NCBI GenBank assembly: GCA_029834535.1
Contig: JAQMWT010000682.1
Span: 124,001-188,000 of the forward strand
DNA length: 64,000 bases
From: Chrysophaeum taylorii
Taxonomy: Eukaryota; Sar; Pelagophyceae; Pelagomonadales; Pelagomonadaceae
Direction: 5' to 3'
The notes beneath the pieces were generated by a model, which saw only the letters and a list, made by a program, of their open reading frames with translations, did not search any database and had not been told where the DNA came from. The position numbers and the translations under genes are program-made. Position 1 is the stretch's first letter. The number at the start of each line of letters is the position of its first letter. Shown here piece after piece: positions 45,601 through 53,640 of this stretch.

Positions 45601-46905
45601 GGGTCCAGCCTCCGTCTCCGCCCACCCCGCGTCGAGCGTCCATCTCCCGACGCCGACGAGTTCTGACGCGTTCCGGACATTCTGGACCAGATACACCGCG
45701 TCCTGCGGGAGCCGGCTCCCGGAAGAATCGAACCGGATCGTCCCCGAGGTCCCCTGGAAGTTGGCCGCGTATATTTGAGCGAGGAGATCGTCGCCCGTGA
45801 AGGGCAGAATCGTTTTGTCGTCGAGGAAAGCAGTAAAGGAGCCGCACGCCGCCAACGCCATCGTGGCCGTCGCGTCGAAGGCGAAATTCGCCGCGTCGTA
45901 GGTCAAGCCCCGGTCGTAGAACAGGTCGTCGACGTGCGGCAACCCCACGGCCTCCGCGACGATTTTGTTGAACCGCGCCTCGTCCTGTCTCGCGTACGTC
46001 GCTTCCAGCGCAGTTTCGATTTTCTCGTCGATGTTTGCGGAAACAAAAATGCGCGCCGACCCCACCAGCGCACCTTCTTCCTTAAAACGACCAAAGGCTT
46101 CGGCCGTGACCGCCTCCGTGAAAATCCACATAAAGTCCGCGCCCATCATGTTTTTCTCGATAGCGAGTTCCACCATCGTCCAGAAATCGGCGTCGAACAG
46201 GATAGCGAGGATCACGGCGTACGCGTCGCGGTACAGCACGTCGAGGGCCGACCCGATATTATCGATGTTCCCGGACTCGAAACTCGCCGAGGTGCACGAC
46301 ATCTGAAACCTCGAGCACGACATCAAGACGGCGTCGGCGTATCCCATCCCGTATTCATCGGAGACGTGGAGAATTCCGACCCGCGACCAGCCGTTGCTCG
46401 CGACGAAATCGGTCACGGCCAACGCGGCGGCGTCGTCGGACGGGATCGTCCGCGTAAAATACGGGTACAAGCTCTTCTGGTCCAGGGTCGGCGAGCTGCT
46501 CCAGTAGCTAATTTGGGGGTAGTTGGTGATTATGGAGGCGACGGCGAGCGGCTGCGAGCACGACGACTTAGCCGCGCCTATGATAGCTTCCAACTTCGAC
46601 CCGTGCTCCCAGAGCGCCTCCAACGCCTTGTACGGCGTCTCCCGCGTGTCGAAGAACCGGATCGAAATATTCACGCCGCTGCAGTTGGCATCCCCAAACT
46701 CGGGGATGATCGCCCCATCCCGAGCGTTGAACAGGTCGGCGGCGAGCAGTGCTGCGGCGGCGACCTGCTCAAACAACTCGCCCGTGCTAAACCACATCTC
46801 CCCCGAGCTATCGCTGAACGGCACGAAGCACCCCGCATTCAGGGTCCTCGCGGGGGTCTCCTCGGCGAGGAGCAAGGCCCACCACACCAGCCCCCACCAT
46901 CTCAT
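42628..46905 (-). CDS. Receptor-like protein: PBP1-type ligand domain, Cys-rich region, multi-TM, long cytoplasmic tail
   Basis: 1,425 residues from ATG at 46905; the signal peptide M-R-W-W-G-L-V-W-W-A-L-L-L fixes the start. The open frame further upstream lies in transposon sequence. Residues about 30-430 resemble a type-1 periplasmic-binding/ANF-receptor ligand domain (K-A-L-E-A-L-W-E-H-G, W-S-R-V-G-I-L-H-V-S-D-E-Y-G). Residues about 448-560 are GCC2/GCC3-like (C-P-P-G-Y-Y-G-E-F, C-P-A-G-R-Y, C-x-x-C repeats). About eight hydrophobic helices lie between residues 660 and 985. The tail of about 440 residues is Arg/Asp-rich with poly-Ala, poly-Asp and Asn-Gln runs. The combination suggests a plasma-membrane sensor, class C GPCR-like in plan, but I cannot confirm a 7-TM GPCR fold. 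The 3' end converges with ABC-F, 70 bp away. Confidence 0.78.
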   Translation of the reverse strand: MRWWGLVWWALLLAEETPARTLNAGCFVPFSDSSGEMWFSTGELFEQVAAAALLAADLFNARDGAIIPEFGDANCSGVNISIRFFDTRETPYKALEALWEHGSKLEAIIGAAKSSCSQPLAVASIITNYPQISYWSSSPTLDQKSLYPYFTRTIPSDDAAALAVTDFVASNGWSRVGILHVSDEYGMGYADAVLMSCSRFQMSCTSASFESGNIDNIGSALDVLYRDAYAVILAILFDADFWTMVELAIEKNMMGADFMWIFTEAVTAEAFGRFKEEGALVGSARIFVSANIDEKIETALEATYARQDEARFNKIVAEAVGLPHVDDLFYDRGLTYDAANFAFDATATMALAACGSFTAFLDDKTILPFTGDDLLAQIYAANFQGTSGTIRFDSSGSRLPQDAVYLVQNVRNASELVGVGRWTLDAGWAETEAGPFVFPSGKTEPPSDVVSIECPPGYYGEFRECVVCPAGRYKPDNGSDSCSLCDSFSYGDTVGATSCTECGPFAKVPGVGSTNVTECICQENAYSRQWPIDPTAGCVSCRNLEANCDGGLTQPYPKSAHWMDHRKTDKEATTYRCRYSFYCAGGTGPVECAGEYASTRNNNTCLDAAGEAIRLKSSARSWCTPGASHKAPLCEATSTRGRGREGLRRYFQIANLNIKCPPGTNRYVFTVFCWLVLLSSFILITEVIRPTYHLLDLVLDVYQDLGLIANFRFNWPVSINYYFVFYFLCLFDVDTYSPNCAIPKWGYAHSFWLMLAMPIVYAIVRFGWAALVARGNWRSALGSTLAFLFGSYPALIATCQSAFTCRKFSGRHPVLAEQPAFKCGTPSARTRQIFAICYMLVVVIGIPTFVVLELTRLWTKNQLCNVETLDVYGFLFKSYHANALYWGVVKFLKQGILCTISIMLWFSPLTQGIVAVVVLLFLATEHSRVRPCLEPVRNIFELSGLCVCIVTIVLGGWFTLDETNGEKVAFQAVFFGMQLSYLACAVVVTRLEAREVANRTHAQQRLGRHLELLETIKGNYLTSFDADVDELRRVDRFVAPYVSDASTTNNYSNSYEAKFYRKLDENFPATLDMLLECTDDQRVVLGRALALLTKAEFFSQYFEGFRNSKCIEKIDRSSLLFWLTHCPLAQRRDFISFFDKLVSSNPTHLRRRDRARATKLAVLLQRAWRNHQVLQRLMPPSLRGATLSAALKLFPAASQPQSPRDAVCFRRPSRRLSAFGEGFAAAAAAAAAAAAPWHHRFHAEDDAPRSHKVHMMLAEEVKAPESFAADDDDDDDNKREFTKPSKRRRFFFEPVRYDRNDDDRRHSSPAPRRSRMMSSPPPQQQIGRPSADAEFVFHEDDDDVESQRASLRVRPRRPSVLRTTSRIEERGVIPIEEDEEDLDLPQNKNQNQNQNGGRRSSSRGVNKARAVFIFDDIFKDEEFQY

Positions 46906-46985
46906 GGTTTTTTTTCTACTGCACGCGCACGTATATATACATATATATATGTTACATATATATATGTGTTCCTTACTACTACTTT
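46906..46985 (-). promoter_or_regulatory. Promoter region of the receptor gene, TA-rich
   Basis: Upstream of the ATG at 46905 is an AT run containing TATATATAC and two copies of ACATATATATATG, in an otherwise GC-rich region. A core promoter is plausible. Transposon-derived sequence begins at about 46990. Confidence 0.45.
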
Positions 46986-46989
46986 TTTT

Positions 46990-48228
46990 TGGACGGCGAC
47001 ACACCCGACCGAAACGGCCAGGACGCCGACGGCAGCACGCCCGAGAACGATATCGACCTCGATTCAACGTCGAGGGCGACGCCGCACTCTCCCCAAGGGA
47101 ATACCCGCCGCAGACTCGGCCGCGAGGTCGGCAGGGGAAACAACAGCGAGTCGCCGCCAGTCGAGGAACCCGCCCAGGAACCAAACACGCCAGAACCGGA
47201 AGGATCGGAACAAAAAGCCGAAACCGACAGGGAACCCCCGCGCGAAGCTCGGGAAGAGAGAAGCCTTTCCCCGACCGAATCGACCCCCCAGCACGAAACC
47301 GAAACAAGACCCCAGACGGTGGCAGGGGCATCCCTCTACAAAAAGAGGAGAAGCCAATCGACAAAGAGCCCGAGCCACCCGAAGAACGAAAAGAGCATCG
47401 AAAAGACGAGAAACGAGGGTTTTCCGAATTCCCGGCTCGAGAGCGCGAAGAAAGAGGCCGTCGGTTGCAGCGGAGAATCCAAGAGCTACCCGTCGATCCG
47501 CGAACGAGCCGACAGAGCTGGTGGTCGAGAGCCCACCGATTCTTCGCGGGACGCGCGCACGTATCGATGCCGATGGCAAGGACGGAGGACGAAGCCATGT
47601 GCATGCACTCCTCTTTCGCCTCCATCAACGCCGAAACGATCGGCAGAGACCTGCGCGTAATTAACTGCTTGGAAGCCGGTAGCCTGACGTTCATGCCCAT
47701 CCACGTGTTCAATAAACCGGGCGACTCATCGTATGCCGCGGTGATCGGTGTGGACGGAATGGCCGACGTCACCTACATCTGTCGCGACCTCGCACGCCTA
47801 ACGCGAAGGAGAGGGATGTTGCTGGATAGCGGCAAGCTGCCTTTCGAGCGAACGCTCTTCGGATCGGGAAAGAACACGACCTCGATTTCAGAGTGGATCG
47901 CCCTGCGAGTATCCGTTTCGGACGAAATGGCCGTACCGGTATTCACAATCGCAGCTTCACCCGCACCGAGAAATTAACACCTCAGTGCACCCCTTGCGTT
48001 ACCGACTTCGCCCCGGACGAGATCGACGTCCTGGTTCCCCGGTTCAAGCTCCAGGGGAAATCAGTTCCTCCTCCGATCGTCCAGCGCGTCAAAGATATTC
48101 TCGCGCATCGCGCGCGCCAAGAACAAGAACAACTCCAAGCTCAACAACGCGCTCATCAGACGCGCACTCCAGTTCCGTCCCTCGACGGTCCGCGCCGAAA
48201 CTCTCGTCAGTCGCACCACCGCAGGGAT
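46990..48228 (+). mobile_element. Internally deleted gypsy-related element (Gag/protease joined to Pol C-terminus)
   Basis: 47600-47977 encodes a relative of the copy 2 protease region: S-L-T-F-M-P-I against S-L-T-Y-V-P-V, V-D-G-M-A-D-V-T-Y-I against L-D-G-M-A-D-S-P-Y-I, and S-E-W-I-A-L-R-V-S against R-E-W-V-I-L-R-I-S. From about 47985 the sequence matches the extreme C-terminus of Pol (P-C-V-T-D-F-A-P-D-E-I-D-V-L-V, with R for A in copies 1 and 2). Methyltransferase, RT, RNase H and integrase are absent. 46990-47600 is a charged, Pro/Arg/Glu-rich Gag-like region. It ends against copy 2 in tail-to-tail orientation at about 48228. Confidence 0.75.
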
Positions 48229-48279
48229 GGGCGTTACTGCCACAGGTGCCCCCTACTTGAGATGAAGTCGTCCTCGACT

Positions 48280-48753
48280 TCAAGGGTGACGAAGGTCACG
48301 CTCACGAATGGTACGATAAGCTCGGTCAGCTACATCAGGAGGAACTTTGTTGCTGTGGAGGCCGAAGTTTTTGACGAGGACGTCGATTTCATCCGGGCGA
48401 AAATCTGTCACACAAGGTTCACAGCCCTCCATGTTTGGTCGTAGGCGTGTGAAGCTACCTCCGTCAGGGACCTTGTATTCTGGTCTTAAGCGTCGCTCAG
48501 CCAGAGGCTTAGTATGATCAAAAACACGAGGATCATCGCGCGGTCCCAAATCGGTATAGTAGTGAAGCGCAACTGTATCATTGTCGTGGTCATATTCTTC
48601 GTAGACTTCGGCAACGTAGATACGCTTCTTCCGCGCGTTGGATCGTCCTTTTACCCTGAAAATCACGAACTTGCCATGTTTGAAACGGTCGCGGTCTGAA
48701 GGTAAATGCAGAGGGGCTGAAGAAGTGTCGATGGTTGGCACTTTCAAAGGCAC
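48280..48753 (-). pseudogene. Pol C-terminal domain of gypsy copy 2
   Basis: Reads H-G-K-F-V-I-F-R-V-K-G then R-I-Y-V-A-E-V-Y-E-E-Y-D, H-Y-Y-T-D-L and a Cys-containing tail (C-E-P-C-V-T-D-F-R-P-D-E-I-D-V-L-V). The first part could be a chromo/BAH/SH3-like beta fold that guides targeting; the tail motif is conserved in all three elements of the window. Function unknown. Confidence 0.6.
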
Positions 48754-48769
48754 AATACAGATACTACAA

Positions 48770-50176
48770 CCGACTCAGCATCATCGTCGTTGACGTCCTG
48801 AATTTCGTAAACGACGGGAGAGATCTTTCTGGTAACTATGTAAGGCCCGCGCCAAATGGGCCGTAGCTTGTGGCGCGTCTTAGGCACGAAACGCAGAACA
48901 TAATCACCTGGGGGAAACTGGATGTCAATTTGGTGGGCATCATAGTTGAGTTTTTGGCTCCCCTATGCTTTGCGGTGAGCTCGTGTAACGAGTCGACTAT
49001 AAAATTCAAACTTGTTCTTAAAGTCCACCAAAATCTGCTGACGCGATTGCGTTGGATCACGCTGTTCACTCAAAAGATTGCAATCGGGTGGTAACAGGGG
49101 TTGCTTGCCAGTACGCATCATGAAAGGTGAAATCTTCGTTCCCGGAATGTATATCTTATTGTACATGAATGACACATATGGGAGGAAATTCGATCAGTCT
49201 GGCTGACGCTGTTCATCGATCGCAGCTCGCAAGAAAGCTTTAATGAATCGATTGACACGCTCAGTATGATTACTTTGAGGATGATACGGAAGGGTAGTAC
49301 GATAACGTACGTTGAATTGACGAACAAACGTGCGAAATAACCTGTTCGCGAACTCATTTCCATTATCCGTGACTATGCACCGTGGGAGACATCCCTCAAG
49401 TAAAATCTTGTCCACAAACGCGTTCAAAATCGAATAATCATGCTTCGTGTTGATCAGAGCTAATTTCAAGAAATGTGATGCTGCATCGTACATTGCGAGT
49501 ATGTACGTGTACAGGTCAGCGCCTCGCAGAGGTCCAATCAAATCCATACCTAGGACATAGCAGTCTCCGACGCGATTCGGTTGACAGAGCAAGCCATGGC
49601 GCCTAGGCATGGTGGATCGAATCTTCTGGCAAATAATGCAGGCATTGACGAACTCATTAACGGATGATGAGACGTTTGGCCACCAATACCGTTCTAAGAT
49701 TTGATTCGCTGTGGAATCTCGTCCTACATGGCCTCCGAACAAGCCTCGGTGATGCATGGCGATCACACGCTTCTGCATAGACTGAGGACCACAATAAGAC
49801 GTTGAGAAGCTGAATCATCGACCTTATACAATACGTTGTCATCAATCTCATATGGTACGGATGACTGCTCGTCTTGATCTTTCTGTTCAGAGTCGAGCTT
49901 TTGTCTGATGCGATTGCATGTTTCATCCTCAGCTTGTTCTTTCGCTATCTCATCGAGAGTGATCTCATCCTCCGCTTGATCCGCAAAAGGGAGACGTTCG
50001 ACGGAGTCAACTGGCTCAGATTCGTACGAGACTTGATGCGGTTGTACGTTCTGTCGCGTACTAACTGCTACCATAGCTGCGGTGGGTCCGCTGTCCGTCA
50101 GCATAGGCATCATCACCGAAGAGAAGGTGAAGCAAGCTGAGCCAGGGACATCGGTGGGGATTTCTTGGAAAATCAA
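48770..50176 (-). pseudogene. Integrase and upstream linker of gypsy copy 2
   Basis: The linker ends in V-L-Y-K-V-D-D-S-A-S-Q-R-L-I-V-V. The zinc-binding H-H-R-G-L-F-G-G-H and C-I-I-C-Q follow, then an rve core with all three acidic positions: M-D-L-I-G-P-L, V-T-D-N-G-N-E-F and H-T-E-R-V-N-R-F. Small indels split it into frames 49763-50176, 49194-49778 and pieces below 49190. It keeps the catalytic triad that copy 1 has lost. Confidence 0.87.
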
Positions 50177-50179
50177 AAA

Positions 50180-51790
50180 ACTTCATTGATCGGCTCCCCG
50201 TCTTCATCTTTCTCGATCAATTTGTCGATAGGGTTGCGCGACAGACAATCCGGAATACGCATGCCAGGGGAGCTTCCAGGTTTGTATCCGAGCTCCCGGT
50301 CGAACGCAGCAAGCCGCATAGCCCATCGTGCTAACTGTCCAGACGTATGATTCGAATCCCGCAGAAACGTTAAATTACGATGATCCGTCTCTAACTTCGA
50401 TGACCTTCGATATAAAATCGGAAATTTTCGAGAGCAGAGAGTACTGCGAGAAGTTCCAAGCGCCGAGGATCGTACTTCCTCATCGACTTAGGCACAGTTC
50501 GACTCCAGTACTCGATAACTCTCTCTTCGATTCTTTCTCTTCCATCGTCGTCAACGACTGGTACTTTTTGAAATAGGTAAGCACCCAACCCATGCGCGGA
50601 AGCATCAGTTCGAATGTAAAAAGGTAACGAGTAATCAGGATGATAGACGCCCTTCGAAGTGACAATAGCCTCGATGATGGCATCCCAAGCTTCCTGACAC
50701 TCTTTCGTCCACTTGAATTTCACGTCCGGCAACGTCAGTTGTCTTAATGGCTCTGCAACTTTCGCAAAATTCCTTACATAACGCCGGCAAAAGCTCCCCA
50801 TTCCAAGGAAAGATCGCACTTGCTTCTTAGGGTCAGCATCCGACAAAGTGCCAGGAATTGGCATGTGTCTGATGGCTTCTAAAGACCTTGGTGATGGAAG
50901 AAGTCCGTTCGGGGTAGATAAATGACCCAAAAACTCAATGACTTCTTGCATAAAATGAATCTTCTTGATCTTGGCGCTGTACCCCTTCAAGGCGAGATGG
51001 GGAATAACTTGCACAAGGCACTGCAAGTGATTCTTTGTATCTGCGTGACCGGCGAGAATATCGTCGATATATGCCACGAGATCACGATATAGCCATTGCG
51101 ACAAGTCAGTGTTCAACTGCTTGCAAAACAAACTTCCGGCTGGTTTGACTCCCAAAGGTAGACGCATGTAGCTGTACGCTCCCAGAGGACTAGTGAAGGT
51201 GACCACATCTTGTGCATCTAGCGACAATCGTAAATTGTGATAGCCCCAACGAATATCCAAACTGGAACGACAAAACTTGTCAATGAGAAACATCAACGCG
51301 TCAGCCATGCTCACACTCGGCCAGCTATCATCCTTGAGCAATGCATTGAGGCGCCGTAGGTCGACAGCTGCTCTGTAAGCATTGGAAGTGCCAGGCTCGC
51401 ACCTTTCTTAGGCAACATCAAAATAGGGAAACCCCATGGAGAATTCGCGGGACGAATAACTCCGTCTCGGGTCCATGCTTCAATCTGCATCCGCAAACAT
51501 TCAATCTTTTCTTTCGACAACCGATATGGCGAGAGTTTGACGGGAGTCGGGTTCTCTTCTTTGAACCGGAGCGTCACTTCAGGTGAATCAACAGGTCTCA
51601 TCACATCATCGAAAAATGCCCACGAATACGAGATTAAATGCTTCATCATCAGCTTCTCGTCATCATCTAAAGCAGGATGCTCTGTAATACCCAATTCAGT
51701 CATCACCTCTTCGACCTGCGCGACGGTCGGAGGGATGACTTGCATGCTCTCCTGATCCGCTAAATGAGGACGCGTCACCGGTGAAGGTTG
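50180..51790 (-). pseudogene. Reverse transcriptase and RNase H of gypsy copy 2
   Basis: RT contains N-S-P-W-G-F-P-I-L-M-L-P-K-K, S-L-D-I-R-W-G-Y and Y-I-D-D-I-L-A. RNase H contains Y-I-R-T-D-A-S-A-H-G-L-G-A-Y and R-R-L-E-L-L-A-V. A 1-bp deletion at about 51398 breaks the fingers/palm junction. The layout RT then RH then integrase identifies a Ty3/gypsy-type order. Confidence 0.88.
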
Positions 51791-52189
51791 ACCATGTTCG
51801 TCATGAGGCGCGTCCGCCCACGGAACGTCGTACGTATTGAAATACGCTGGTCGCTCTTTCGCGGTGCCTTCTTCTTCAGCAGTTGCGGAGGGCTGGTTAT
51901 CAACTTGGTTGCTCTGCATAACAGCAGTGGCGACGGTGCCCCCTGCAAAAGATGAAGCCGTCCCAGGCGATGTAGCTGAAGGTGGTGGCGGGGTGGTGGG
52001 GGCAGCAGCTGATGGAGCAGGACGCGCAGGAGAGTAGAGATCATCGGGCGCAATCCATGATACACTTCGAGTGGCAGGGTCGAGCGTTGGAATGCGCGAC
52101 TCTACAGCAAAAGGTGAAAACCGTAGAATATGGTGATCGGGTTGGTATATCGTAGTCGTCGCAATATTCCGCAATTTACCCAAATTTCG

Positions 52190-53055
52190 AAGTGAAGGGT
52201 CAAACGAATTGTGCACTGCTAGCGCAATCCGCGCCATAGTCGCGGGTGGCACCATACTGCCAAGCATCTTCATAGCTACTGTCTCGGAAACTGTCGCACC
52301 CCATTGCCGCGTAGCAGGAACGGTCATAATTTCCTGGTGCATCTGCAACGTGAGTGGACGGGTGTTCGAGAAATGAGGTCCTAAGCGTTACCGTGAAGGC
52401 AGGGCCGATAGCCGGGCGCGTAGATGAGAAACTGTTCACTATAATGAGCGGGTGACCACCTGTAAATCCCAACGCTGGGCCAAAACGGTCCCGTAAATTC
52501 GGTGGTACACGCGATAATAACGGCAGGTTCAAGCGAACATTGCACGCAAGTAGGCGCGTGCGCGAGCACAGCAATTCGGGTGTAATACTATAAAAATAAA
52601 CGATACGCGGCACATAAAATTGGTGATGCACAAAAGGGATCACTGATGGTTCCTGCTCGAGCGTCCATCGTCCAATCACATAAGGTGCGTTGCGGAAGTG
52701 ACGCAGGACCCAAGAAGTAATAGTAGCGCCTTTGCGTGCGTCCCTGTAGTGCAAATTGGCAGTCGATCCATAGATACACGGCGGACTGGCGTGAAAATAA
52801 GAATGCTTCCAAAAATCTAAGTGTAAATACGACAACACCAGGTCGTATGTACGACGATGAGATTTCCCCAACTCATGCAAACATAGGGAATCTTCGGAAA
52901 ATTGAGCTCAAAGGTGGCTCGGGCTTGAGGACAAGCATCCAAAGCCAGGACAATGCGAAATGAACTGCCATATAGCTCATTGCATCGCCGGATACCCAAC
53001 GTTGATCCTCCAGCGCCAGCAAAGTAGACGACGACAAAGGTGTAGGTGATGGGTA
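52190..53055 (-). pseudogene. C5-cytosine DNA methyltransferase-like domain inside gypsy copy 2
   Basis: Same module as copy 1. Motif I F-A-G-A-G-G-S-T-L-G-I is near 53000-53025. Motif IV H-A-S-P-P-C is near 52775. The motif VI counterpart is L-E-Q-E-P-S-V, with motif VIII-like C-S-R-T-R-L-L-A and motif IX-like G-P-A-F-T-V-T. Motif X is L-G-S-M-V-P-P near 52250. A 1-bp deletion (about 52880) lies between motifs I and IV, and a deletion of about 20 bp (about 52385) precedes R-P-L-T. Copy 1 is intact at both places. The catalytic Cys and the glycines of motif I are retained in both copies. Confidence 0.82.
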
Positions 53056-53640
53056 TCCAAACCAAGGAGGCGTGCTTAGATAGCAGCTCCTTAGCAGTCG
53101 CCTCCATCTCCATTTCTGGTGTTTTTTTCACTTCTTCATCTGGAGGTGGCTGAGGACGAGGTCTGTCACTCAAGACATCCTCCTCGACTTCATCTTCGTC
53201 AACAGCAGCCGTAAGAGTGGCATGAGACACGTCATCAGTGGCTTCTAGCTGCATGTTGACACATCCTTCATGCGGCATGATCTCGCCTTCGACCACCGGG
53301 ACTTCGGGGTCGATACCAATGGGTTCGTCACCAATGTGCTCCACAGCCACATGAACTTCGTTGGGCTCATCAGCACAATACGATGAATAGAAACCAGGTA
53401 CAAGACGGAGATCTTGGAGGAGTGACCGATAAGGTCGGAATACGTGACCCTTTCCAGCGGCACATCGCACTCCATCTCCAAGAAGTACGGTTGGTTTGGA
53501 AGAAGAAATCGAGTACTCGTCATGTACGCGAAATGAGGGATGATATCTTCCTCGTCTACAGGGCATTCAAGTTGGTCTTCAGCTTTTCCAGCAGTCTGAT
53601 CACCGGGAGGAATGTGATGGTGATTCGCTCTGATACGAAT

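Noticed and set aside
46906-47772. N-terminal 289-residue extension of the receptor ORF
   Set aside because: It lies in transposon-derived sequence of the other strand. A signal peptide starts at 46905.
50340-50370. GATTCGAATCCCG as a tRNA T-arm
   Set aside because: It is inside the RNase H/connection coding region of gypsy copy 2, and no cloverleaf could be drawn around it.
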